Part shown: positions 14,705 to 22,042 of the stretch, piece after piece
Layout of the letters: every line of letters begins with the position of its first letter
Numbering within the stretch: the first letter of the stretch is position 1
Source of the DNA: Nitriliruptor sp040882075
GTDB taxonomy: Bacteria > Actinomycetota > Nitriliruptoria > Nitriliruptorales > Nitriliruptoraceae
Direction of reading: 5' to 3'
Assembly (NCBI RefSeq): GCF_040882075.1
Contig: NZ_JBBEBZ010000062.1
Coordinates: 1 to 33,899, forward strand
DNA: 33,899 nt
The notes under the pieces: model-generated
The model's input: the letters and a program-made list of their open reading frames with translations, nothing else
Told to the model about the DNA's origin: nothing
Databases searched by the model: none
Translations under genes and position numbers: made by a program

Positions 14705-15280
14705 CTACAGCAGACCGAGCTTGGCGGCTTCCGCGACGGCGCCGGCGCGGTTGCGGACGCCGAGCTTGTCGTAGAGCTCCTGGGCGTAGGCCTTGACCGT
14801 GCGCTCGGTCACGCCGAGCTGTTCGCCGATCTCGGCGTTGGTCATGCCCTCGGCCATCAGCTCGAGGACCTGCTGCTGACGCGGGGACAGGTGGGGGCCG
14901 GTCTCGACCTTCGGCACCTCGAACACCATCGTGGCGTCCTCGGCCTGCGCGGCGGCAGCCGGGTCCTCGAAGGTGGCCGTGACCGGACCGAAGCTGACCT
15001 TGTCGCCGTGACGGATCACGGCCGGGCCGGCGATCTCGTCGCCGTTGACCTTGGTGCCGGCCGACGAACCGAGGTCGGTCACGATGACCGCCGCGGCCTC
15101 CTTACGGATCTCGGCGTGGACCCGCGAGACGCGCGGGTCGGGCAGCACGTAGGCGTTGTCCTCGCGCCGACCGAGCGTGGCGACGTCGCGGTCGAGCCGG
15201 ACCACGCGGCCGGCGAGCGCGCCCTCGCTGAAGTGCAGGGTCGGGACGGGGACGATCTTCTGAGCCTTCTGGACCTCCAT
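14705..15280 (-). CDS. FHA domain - LuxR type helix-turn-helix fusion regulator
   Basis: A 191-residue protein joining two domains. Residues 25-105 form an FHA phosphothreonine-binding domain with GRR (37-39), SRVHAEI (52-58) and the DLGSSAGTKVNG block (69-80). Residues 129-188 form a LuxR/GerE DNA-binding domain: LSPRQQQVLELMAEGMTNAE followed by IGEQLGVTERTVKAYAQEL. A short acidic linker joins them. The likely role is a transcription factor that senses Ser/Thr kinase phosphorylation, but no kinase gene is in the window. The ATG at 15280 has a textbook AGGAGG site at 15286-15292. The gene seems monocistronic. Confidence 0.9.
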   Translation of the reverse strand: MEVQKAQKIVPVPTLHFSEGALAGRVVRLDRDVATLGRREDNAYVLPDPRVSRVHAEIRKEAAAVIVTDLGSSAGTKVNGDEIAGPAVIRHGDKVSFGPVTATFEDPAAAAQAEDATMVFEVPKVETGPHLSPRQQQVLELMAEGMTNAEIGEQLGVTERTVKAYAQELYDKLGVRNRAGAVAEAAKLGLL

Positions 15281-15386
15281 GGGATGCCTCCTGAGGCGAG
15301 CTATCCGAACCGTTCGGACGAGGACGCCGGCCTGGAGTCTCGCAGGCCACCCCGGTCGTAGGACCACGGCCGTTCCTCCCGCACGA

Positions 15387-15416
15387 CTGGCCGTTCGACC
15401 ACCGTCGAACGGCCAG
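15387..15416 (-). terminator. Terminator after the PHP gene
   Basis: A perfect 13-bp stem (15387-15399 with 15404-15416, arms based on ctggccgttcgac) with a four-base loop begins three bases after the stop of the PHP gene at 15419. It probably ends the hut-PHP transcript. Confidence 0.75.
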
Positions 15417-15418
15417 GG

Positions 15419-16249
15419 TCAGCTGCGGGAGGGGCGCCGGGCGAGCAGGCGTTCCACCTCGGCGCGGAAGGTGGTGGCGCTGCCGAGCCGGTTGTCCTTG
15501 GCCTGGCCGTGGTAGTCGCTGCCCGAGGTGACGACGAGGTCGTGCGCCCGGGCGAGGTCCCGGTAGTGGTCCTGGTGCTCGCCGGTGTGGTCCGGGTGAT
15601 CGGCCTCGATCCCGGCGAGCCCCGCGGCGACCATCTCCTCGATGGCTCCGTCGGGGACGCCGGTGAGCCCGTCGCGCGCGCCGAAGAGCCCGGGGTGGGC
15701 GAGCACCGCCACACCCCCAGCGCCACGGAGCAGCTCGACGGCGTGCGTCGGGTCGACCGCGTGCTTGGCGACGTAGGCGGGGCCGCCGTCGGCCAACCAG
15801 GTGTCGAACACCTCGCGGGTATCGGCCGCCGCGCCGGTCTCGACGACGGCCTGGGCGATGTGGGGCCGACCGATGGGGGCGTCGCCGGCGAGCTCGAGGA
15901 CCCGCCCGAAGGTGATGGGGACGTCGAGGTCGTTGAACCGGCCGACGATGGCGCGGGCGCGGATGGTGCGCTCCTCGCGGAGGCGGATCAGCTCCTCGCG
16001 CAGCGTGTCGTCGTGCGGGTCGATCCCGTACCCGAGGACGTGCACCGACAGCCCGGCGAGCTCGGCGGAGAACTCGGTGCCGAGCACGACCTCGAGCCCG
16101 GTCCCGTCGGCGGCGGCGAGCGCCCGCTCGAACGGCGTGGTCGTGTCGTGGTCGGTGACCCCGAGCCCCTCGAGCCCGAGCTCGATGGCGTCGGCCACGT
16201 TCGCCTCGATCGACGTCGTGCCGTCAGAGAGGTCGGTGTGGGTGTGCAT
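15419..16249 (-). CDS. PHP domain phosphoesterase (RNase AM / TrpH-like)
   Basis: A 276-residue PHP-superfamily metal-dependent phosphoesterase. Metal ligands are visible in HTHTDLSDG at the N-terminus, GVTDHDT at about 29-35, GTEFSA at about 57-62, AHPG at about 188-191, and SGSDYHG near the end. Characterised relatives such as YciV/RNase AM degrade 5' mononucleotide ends of RNA or 3',5'-bisphosphates. The ATG at 16249 begins directly at the first metal motif, which is short but usual for the family. An AGGAG lies about 20 nt upstream. The gene follows hutI by 43 bp on the same strand, so it may ride on the hut transcript. Confidence 0.88.
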   Translation of the reverse strand: MHTHTDLSDGTTSIEANVADAIELGLEGLGVTDHDTTTPFERALAAADGTGLEVVLGTEFSAELAGLSVHVLGYGIDPHDDTLREELIRLREERTIRARAIVGRFNDLDVPITFGRVLELAGDAPIGRPHIAQAVVETGAAADTREVFDTWLADGGPAYVAKHAVDPTHAVELLRGAGGVAVLAHPGLFGARDGLTGVPDGAIEEMVAAGLAGIEADHPDHTGEHQDHYRDLARAHDLVVTSGSDYHGQAKDNRLGSATTFRAEVERLLARRPSRS

Positions 16250-16292
16250 GTCGAAGCCGGGCAGCGGAGCGCTCCTGGTCGATGCGCCGACC

Positions 16293-17471
16293 CTACCTGC
16301 GCCCTGCGATCAGCTCGCCGCGCCGCCACGTGCCGACCACCAGCGGCACCCCGGGCCGGTAGGCGAGGTGGACCGCGCTCGGCGCGTCGAGCACCACGAG
16401 GTCGCCCGCCGCCCCGACACCGAGGTGACCGACGTCGTCGCGCCGCAGGGCCCGCGCTCCCCCGGTGGTCACGGCCGCGATCGCCTCGGTCGGGCTCATC
16501 CCGTACTCGCGCACCGCGAGCGCCACGCAGAAGCCGATCGACGTCGTGAACGAGGTCCCGGGGTTGCAGTCGGTGGCGAGCGCCACCGTGGCGCCGGCGT
16601 CGAGCAGCCGTCGCGCGTCGGGGTAGGGCGCTCGGATCGAGAAATCCGCGCCGGGCAGGAACGTCGCCACCGTGTCGGACGCTGCGAGCGCGTCGACGTC
16701 CGCGTCGGACAGGAAGGTCACGTGGTCGGCCGACGCCGCACCCACCTCGACGGCCAGCTGCACCCCCGGGCCGTGGGCGAGCTGGTTGGCGTGCACCCGC
16801 GGCACCAGACCCCGCGCCGCACCTGCGGTCAGGATCGTGCGCGCCCGGTCGGCGTCGAACGCCCCGTCCTCGACGAACACGTCGACCCACCGCGCCAGCG
16901 GAGCGCACGCGTCGAGCATCGCGCCCGTGACCGTGTCGACGTACCCGTCGACGTCGTCGGCGTGCTCGGTGGGGACCACGTGTGCGCCGAGGTAGGTCAC
17001 CTCATCGGTCAGCTCCCCCGCGATCCGCAGCGACCGCTCCTCGTCGGTGACGCTGAGCCCGTAACCCGACTTGCACTCGAAGGTGGTCACGCCGGCGGCG
17101 TGCAGCTCGGCGACCAACCGCTGCGCGTTGGCCCGCAGCTCGCCGTCCGAAGCGGCGCGGGTCGCCGCGACCGTGGTGCGGATGCCGCCGGCCGCGTAGG
17201 GCTGGCCGGTCATCCTCGCCGTGAAGTCGGCGGTGCGGTCGCCGGCGAAGATCAGATGCGCGTGGCTGTCCACGAAGCCGGGCAGGACGGCGCGTCCGTC
17301 CACGTCGATCCGGTCGTCGGCCTCGGGAGCGTCCGCCGCGTCGCCGACCCACGCGACCGCGCCGTCGTCCACGACCAGCGCGGCGTGACGGCGGAGCCCG
17401 GTGGGCCCCTCGCCGAACTCGGAGACGTTCGTGGTCAGCTCCCCGATCCGGTCGAACAGGACGCTGGTCAC
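16293..17471 (-). CDS. hutI: Imidazolonepropionase
   Basis: A 392-residue amidohydrolase that hydrolyses 4-imidazolone-5-propanoate to N-formimidoyl-L-glutamate, the third step of histidine breakdown. The metal-binding HxH is at residues 70-72 (GFVDSHAHLIFAGDR), followed by ECKSGYGL, AHVVPTEHAD, VHANQLAHGPG, and TDCNPGTSFTTS, all characteristic of HutI. The GTG start at 17471 overlaps the hutU stop by 4 bp (17468-17471), so the two are translationally coupled. The longer frame upstream lies inside hutU and is not used. Confidence 0.95.
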   Translation of the reverse strand: MTSVLFDRIGELTTNVSEFGEGPTGLRRHAALVVDDGAVAWVGDAADAPEADDRIDVDGRAVLPGFVDSHAHLIFAGDRTADFTARMTGQPYAAGGIRTTVAATRAASDGELRANAQRLVAELHAAGVTTFECKSGYGLSVTDEERSLRIAGELTDEVTYLGAHVVPTEHADDVDGYVDTVTGAMLDACAPLARWVDVFVEDGAFDADRARTILTAGAARGLVPRVHANQLAHGPGVQLAVEVGAASADHVTFLSDADVDALAASDTVATFLPGADFSIRAPYPDARRLLDAGATVALATDCNPGTSFTTSIGFCVALAVREYGMSPTEAIAAVTTGGARALRRDDVGHLGVGAAGDLVVLDAPSAVHLAYRPGVPLVVGTWRRGELIAGRR

Positions 17472-19198
17472 GCGACCTCGCCTCCGGACCCCGGTGGGTC
17501 CTCGCTCATCGGTACCCGCACGCCTCGCTCGTCGGCGACCTCGACGGCGCGGTCGTAGCCGGCGTCCGCGTGACGGATCACGCCGGTACCGGGGTCGTTG
17601 GTGAGCACGCGCGTCAGCTTCTGCCGCGCGAGGTCGGTGCCGTCGGCGACGCACACCTGCCCCGCGTGGATCGAGCGCCCCATGCCGACACCGCCGCCGT
17701 GGTGGATCGACACCCACGTCGCGCCCGACGACACGTTCAGCATCGCGTTCAGCAGCGGCCAGTCCGCGATGGCGTCGGACCCGTCGGCCATCGCCTCGGT
17801 CTCGCGGTAGGGCGAGGCGACCGACCCGGAGTCGAGGTGGTCCCGACCGAGGGCGAGCGGGGCCTGCACCGCACCGGAGGCGACGAGGTCGTTGAACCGT
17901 TCACCGGCGAGGTGACGTTCGCCGTAGCCGAGCCAGCAGATGCGGGCCGGCAGCCCCTGGAACGCCACCCGCTCCTGCGCAGCCTCGATCCAGCGGTGCA
18001 GCTTGTCGTCGTCGGGGAACAGCTCGAGCACGGCGGCGTCGGTCGCCGCGATGTCGGCCGGGTCGCCCGAGAGAGCGGCCCACCGGAACGGGCCCTTGCC
18101 CTCCGCGAACAGCGGCCGGATGTAGGCCGGCACGAACCCGGGGAAGACGAACCCGCCGCCATCGGCGACGATCGACGTGCACCCCCCGGTCGCGGCCTCG
18201 TTGCGCAACGAGTTGCCGTAGTCGAACACCTCGGCTCCGGCGCGTTGGAAGCCGACCATCGCGTCGACGTGCGCGGCCATCGACGCGCGCGCCCGCTCGA
18301 CGAAGCCGGCCGGGTCCCGTTCGCGTTCGGCGTGCCAGTCCTCGAACGCGACGTCGACGGGGAGGTAGGCCAGCGGATCGTGCGCCGAGGTCTGGTCGGT
18401 CACGATGTCGATGGCCACACCGCGCCGGAGCAGCTCGGGCACGACCGTGGCCGCGTTGCCGAGCACGCCGATCGACACGGCCCGCTTCGCGTCCCGTGCC
18501 TCCTGCGCCAGCGCGATGGCGTGGTCGAGGTCGTCCGCGGCGACGTCGAGGTAGCGGTGCTCGATGCGGCGCTGGATGCGGGAGGGGTCCACCTCGACAC
18601 AGATCGCGACCCCGCCGTTCATCGTCACCGCCAGCGGCTGCGCACCCCCCATGCCACCGAGCCCGGCGGTGAGTGTGATGGTTCCGGCGAGCGTCCCCCC
18701 GAAGCGCGCGTCAGCCACCGCGGCGAAGGTCTCGAAGGTGCCCTGCAGGATCCCCTGCGTACCGATGTAGATCCACGACCCGGCGGTCATCTGCCCGTAC
18801 ATCGTCAGGCCCAGGTGCTCGAGGCGACGGAACTCGTCCCACGTCGCCCAGTCACCCACGAGGTTCGAGTTGGCGATCAGCACACGCGGCGCCCACTCGT
18901 GGGTGGTGAACACCCCGACGGGCCGACCGGACTGGACCAGCAACGTCTGGTCCCCGCGCAGGTCGGTCAGGCAGCGCTCGATCGCGAGCAGCGACCGGGT
19001 GTCGCGCGCCGCCTTGCCCGTCCCCCCGTAGACCACCAGCTGTTCGGGGTGCTCGGCCACCTCGGGATCGAGGTTGTTGTGCAGCATCCGGAGGGCCGCC
19101 TCCTGCGGCCAGCCCCGCGCCGTCAGCGTCGTCCCTCGCGCGGCGCGGCGTGGTGGCGCCGGTTCGGTCGCGGTCGTCGCGGGTGCCGGGTCGGTCAC
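17468..19198 (-). CDS. hutU: Urocanate hydratase
   Basis: A 576-residue urocanase, the NAD-dependent second enzyme of histidine catabolism, converting urocanate to imidazolonepropionate. Family hallmarks include VVYGGTGKAARD, LLVQSGRPVGVF, SNLVGDWATWDEF, GLGGMGGAQPLAVTMN, and HHGGGVGMGRSIHAGQ near the C-terminus. The GTG at 19198 is preferred because GAGGAGA stands just upstream; the frame is open farther, but that part is not conserved-looking. The N-terminal 25 residues before LTARGWPQEAALRM are a proline/alanine-rich extension. It follows hutH by 28 bp and overlaps hutI. Confidence 0.96.
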   Translation of the reverse strand: MTDPAPATTATEPAPPRRAARGTTLTARGWPQEAALRMLHNNLDPEVAEHPEQLVVYGGTGKAARDTRSLLAIERCLTDLRGDQTLLVQSGRPVGVFTTHEWAPRVLIANSNLVGDWATWDEFRRLEHLGLTMYGQMTAGSWIYIGTQGILQGTFETFAAVADARFGGTLAGTITLTAGLGGMGGAQPLAVTMNGGVAICVEVDPSRIQRRIEHRYLDVAADDLDHAIALAQEARDAKRAVSIGVLGNAATVVPELLRRGVAIDIVTDQTSAHDPLAYLPVDVAFEDWHAERERDPAGFVERARASMAAHVDAMVGFQRAGAEVFDYGNSLRNEAATGGCTSIVADGGGFVFPGFVPAYIRPLFAEGKGPFRWAALSGDPADIAATDAAVLELFPDDDKLHRWIEAAQERVAFQGLPARICWLGYGERHLAGERFNDLVASGAVQAPLALGRDHLDSGSVASPYRETEAMADGSDAIADWPLLNAMLNVSSGATWVSIHHGGGVGMGRSIHAGQVCVADGTDLARQKLTRVLTNDPGTGVIRHADAGYDRAVEVADERGVRVPMSEDPPGSGGEVA

Positions 19199-19226
19199 GA
19201 CGGTCTCCTCGGGTCTCGGTGGTCGG

Positions 19227-20816
19227 TCAGCGCAGCGGGCCGGTGACGGAACCAGCCGCGGCCACAAGGGCGCCGCTGCGGACGAGCTCGACGGTGGCGG
19301 CGATCTCGGGCGCGAGGTGACGGTCGGGCCCCGGGCCGGGGACGTGCTCGCGCAGCACCTCGAGGACCGCAGCCGTCGCGGGCGAGGGCGTCAGCGGGGC
19401 ACGCAGATCGAGAGCGCGGGCGGCGGTCATCACCTCGATGGCCAGTACCTCGGTGAGTCCGTCGACGGCGCGGCGCAGCTCCCGTGCCGCCGACCATCCC
19501 ATGGAGACGTGGTCCTCCTGCATCCCCGACGAGGGGATCGAGTCGACCGACGCCGGCGTCGCGAGACGTTTGAGCTCCGACACGATGCCGGCGGCGGTGT
19601 ACTGCGCGATCATGAGCCCGGAGTCGACGCCGGGGTCGTCCGCGAGGAAGTGCGGCAGCCCGCGGGAACGCGTCGCGTCGAGTGCCCGGTCGATGCGACG
19701 CTCGGCGATCGATGCGAGGTCCGCGACCGCGACGGCGAGGAAGTCGCACACGTACCCGACCGGCGCGCCGTGGAAGTTGCCGTTCGAGGACACCTCGCCG
19801 TCCTCGGTCACCACGGGGTTGTCGATGGTGCTGGCCAGCTCACGGTCGGCGACGAGGCGGGCGTGGTCGACGGTGTCGCGGACGGCGCCAGCGACCTGGG
19901 GCGCGCAACGCAACGAGTAGGCGTCCTGCACGAGCGAGCAGTCCGGCCCCTGGTGGCTGGCCACGATGGGCGAGTCGGCGAGCAGCGCCCGGAGGTTCGC
20001 CGCGGACGCCGCCTGCCCGGGGTGCGGTCGAAGTCGCTGGAGTTCGTCGGCGAGGACGCGGTCGCTGCCGAGCTGCGACTCGATGCTCATCGCCGCGGCG
20101 ATGTCCGCGACCTGCAGCGACCGGTCGAGGTCGGCCAGCGCGAGCAGCAGCATCCCGAGCATCCCGTCGGTGCCGTTGATCAGCGCCAGACCTTCCTTCT
20201 CCGCGAGGGTGACCGGCTCGATCCCGGCCTCGGTGAGCGCCTCGGCGGCGGGGCGACGCACGCCTGCCGCGTCGTCGACCTCGCCCTCGCCCATCAGGAC
20301 CAGCGCCACCGAAGCGAGCGGCGCGAGGTCGCCGGAGCAACCGAGGCTGCCGTGCTCGTGGACGACGGGGGTGGGACCCGCGTTGAGGAGTGCCGCGAAC
20401 GTCTCGGCGACCACGGGGCGGACGCCGGTCCGCCCCGTCGTCAGGGTCCGCAGGCGGAGCAGCATCATCGCCCGGACGACCTCGCGTTCGACCGACGGCC
20501 CCGAACCAGCGGCGTGCGAACGGATCAGCGAGCGCTGGAGCTTGGTGCGCAGGTCCGTCGGGATGTGGCGGTCCGCGAGCGCGCCGAACCCGGTCGACAC
20601 GCCGTAGACCGGCGTGGCGCGGCCGGCGAGCGCCTCGACGTGCCGACGCCCGACGGCGAGCGCCTCACGCGCCTCGCCGGTGAGCGACACGGATGCCCCG
20701 TGACGTGCGACCGCCACGACCTCGTCCGCGGTCGGCGGCGTGGTCCCGAGCTCGACGGCCCCGGCGGCGGGCGGCGAAGCGGCGGACGGGGCGGTGGGAG
20801 CCGGATCGTTGGTCAT
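19227..20816 (-). CDS. hutH: Histidine ammonia-lyase
   Basis: A 529-residue enzyme that deaminates histidine to urocanate, the entry step of the pathway. The prosthetic group MIO is built from three residues in GSLGCSGDLAPLAS: Cys160-Ser161-Gly162, rather than the common Ala-Ser-Gly. Streptomyces enzymes, as I recall, also use Cys here. The catalytic tyrosine block YGVSTGFG is at 71-78, and SIPSSGMQEDHVSMG and SNGNFHG are conserved family blocks. The ATG at 20816 is chosen because the longer frame (to 20915) would run into the inverted repeat. It leads the minus-strand hut operon and diverges from hutG. Confidence 0.95.
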   Translation of the reverse strand: MTNDPAPTAPSAASPPAAGAVELGTTPPTADEVVAVARHGASVSLTGEAREALAVGRRHVEALAGRATPVYGVSTGFGALADRHIPTDLRTKLQRSLIRSHAAGSGPSVEREVVRAMMLLRLRTLTTGRTGVRPVVAETFAALLNAGPTPVVHEHGSLGCSGDLAPLASVALVLMGEGEVDDAAGVRRPAAEALTEAGIEPVTLAEKEGLALINGTDGMLGMLLLALADLDRSLQVADIAAAMSIESQLGSDRVLADELQRLRPHPGQAASAANLRALLADSPIVASHQGPDCSLVQDAYSLRCAPQVAGAVRDTVDHARLVADRELASTIDNPVVTEDGEVSSNGNFHGAPVGYVCDFLAVAVADLASIAERRIDRALDATRSRGLPHFLADDPGVDSGLMIAQYTAAGIVSELKRLATPASVDSIPSSGMQEDHVSMGWSAARELRRAVDGLTEVLAIEVMTAARALDLRAPLTPSPATAAVLEVLREHVPGPGPDRHLAPEIAATVELVRSGALVAAAGSVTGPLR

Positions 20817-20886
20817 GGCCCCAGCCGAGCACGCCTCGTGGCGTTCGGCCACCGCGGTGCGGTGCCCGCCGAGCGCGCTCCCCGAA

Positions 20887-20935
20887 GGTCGTGAAGCGAC
20901 GTGGGGGGGTAACACCCCCGAGTTGCTTCACGACC
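20887..20935. promoter_or_regulatory. Nested inverted repeat in the hutH-hutG divergent promoter region
   Basis: Outer arms ggtcgtgaagcgac (20887-20900) and gttgcttcacgacc (20922-20935) match at 13 of 14 positions. Inside them a second palindrome, gggggt-aac-accccc (20905-20919), is perfect. The structure lies 71 bp from the hutH start and 54 bp from the hutG start. An operator for a histidine/urocanate-responsive regulator is likely, which would switch both arms of the cluster together. No regulator gene is nearby. As RNA it would also form a strong cruciform-like hairpin. Confidence 0.6.
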
Positions 20936-20975
20936 GTCGCCTCCGAGGTCACTCGCGGCTGCCTGGTCCCGTCCC

Positions 20976-20981
20976 TAAGGT
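20976..20981 (+). promoter_or_regulatory. Candidate -10 element for a leaderless hutG mRNA
   Basis: TAAGGT ends seven bases before the hutG ATG at 20989. A normal start site would coincide with the ATG, giving a leaderless transcript, a common arrangement in actinobacteria. This agrees with the lack of any ribosome site there. Confidence 0.45.
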
Positions 20982-20988
20982 CGCCGAC

Positions 20989-21957
20989 ATGCCGCCCGCC
21001 CCCGCTCCTGACCCCCGCTGGCCGCGCGCCGCCGACTGGCTCGATCGTGGCGACGACGACCCGCAGCTGCTGGTGCTCGGGCTGCCGACGTCGACGGCGT
21101 CTATCAGCCCCAGCGAGGCGTGGCGGACCCCGGCGGCGCTCCGCGAGGTGCTGCGGCGGTTCTCGACCTACGACGGCGAGCGCGACCTCGACCTCGAAGG
21201 GCTGCGCGTCCGCGACCTCGGCGACCTCGACCTGGCAACGCTCGCGCCCGTCGACGCGCTGCGGGCGATCGAGCGAGCGGTCGCCGACCTCGACCCGGGT
21301 CCGGTCGCCGTGTTCCTCGGCGGCGACAACGTGGTGACGGCGCCGATCGTCGCGGCCCACCGGGCGGCACCGATCGAGCGGACCGGCGTGGTGACCTTCG
21401 ACGCGCACCACGACGTCCGCGACTACGACTCCGGTGCGCCCCGAGCACGAGGCGCCGGGTCCGATGCACCCCGAGCCCGAGGTGACGTGCCGTCCAACGG
21501 CGCCCCGATCCGCTGGCTCCTCGACCACGGCCTGCCCGGCGACCAGGTGGTGCAGATCGGCATCCACGGGCACGCGAACTCCCGCGCCTACCGCCGGCTC
21601 TGCGACGAGGTCGGTATCCGCGTGATCACCGTCGACGAGGTCGAACGCCGTGGCATCGAGACGGTGGTCACCGAAGCGCTCGACGACCTCGCGGCTCGCA
21701 CCGACGCGGTGCACGTCGACCTCGACATCGACGTGCTCGACCGCGCCTTCGCGCCCGGCTGCCCGGGGGCACGGCCCGGCGGGCTGACCCCGCGACAGCT
21801 GACCGCCGGCGCGCACCGCTGCGCCGCGCACCCGGCGGTGCGGACGGTCGACCTGGTCGAGGTCGACCCCACGGCCGACGTCGCCGACATCACGGTGATG
21901 AACCTGGCCGCCACCTTCCTCGCCGTGGCGACCGGCATCGCGACCCGCCCACGCTGA
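20989..21957 (+). CDS. hutG: Formimidoylglutamase (arginase/agmatinase superfamily)
   Basis: A 322-residue ureohydrolase that would cleave N-formimidoyl-glutamate to glutamate and formamide, completing the pathway. Metal-site blocks are DAHHDVRDYD at about 138-147 and HVDLDIDVLDRAFAPGCPG, both clear. The first metal block reads GGDN (111-114) where most arginases have GGDH. Between DYD and SNGAPIRWLLD lies an 18-residue insertion made of two similar halves (SGAPRARG and SDAPRARG), from a duplicated 30-bp DNA unit. The ATG at 20989 gives a standard N-terminus and seems leaderless; the longer upstream frame crosses the inverted repeat and is rejected. Identification as HutG rests on the hut context. 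Confidence 0.88.
   Translation: MPPAPAPDPRWPRAADWLDRGDDDPQLLVLGLPTSTASISPSEAWRTPAALREVLRRFSTYDGERDLDLEGLRVRDLGDLDLATLAPVDALRAIERAVADLDPGPVAVFLGGDNVVTAPIVAAHRAAPIERTGVVTFDAHHDVRDYDSGAPRARGAGSDAPRARGDVPSNGAPIRWLLDHGLPGDQVVQIGIHGHANSRAYRRLCDEVGIRVITVDEVERRGIETVVTEALDDLAARTDAVHVDLDIDVLDRAFAPGCPGARPGGLTPRQLTAGAHRCAAHPAVRTVDLVEVDPTADVADITVMNLAATFLAVATGIATRPR
21430..21482 (+). repeat. Duplicated 23-bp segment inside hutG, 30-bp period
   Basis: 21430-21452 and 21460-21482 match at 20 of 23 positions (tccggtgcgccccgagcacg versus tccgatgcaccccgagcccg). The duplication stays in frame and produces the paired APRARG insertion in the enzyme. Confidence 0.75.
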
Positions 21958-21963
21958 CCGGGC

Positions 21964-22001
21964 CAGAAGACACTGATGCCGGTGAGGATGCGACCGACGA
22001 T
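21964..22001 (-). repeat. Displaced copy of an acyl-CoA dehydrogenase 3' end
   Basis: These 38 bp match 22044-22081, the end of the adjacent dehydrogenase gene, at 35 positions with an offset of exactly 80 bp. Read on the minus strand they encode VGRILTGISVF, against IGRILTGISAF in the real gene; the stop TGA has become TGG. It is a short duplication or the last trace of a second dehydrogenase gene, placed seven bases from the hutG stop. Confidence 0.8.
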
Positions 22002-22042
22002 GTCGCCCGGACGCGGGCGCGGGAGCATCCGGGCCGCGCGGG

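Noticed and set aside
17570..20894. Large plus-strand frames over hutU and hutH
   Set aside because: They are antisense to genes with unambiguous urocanase and ammonia-lyase motifs.
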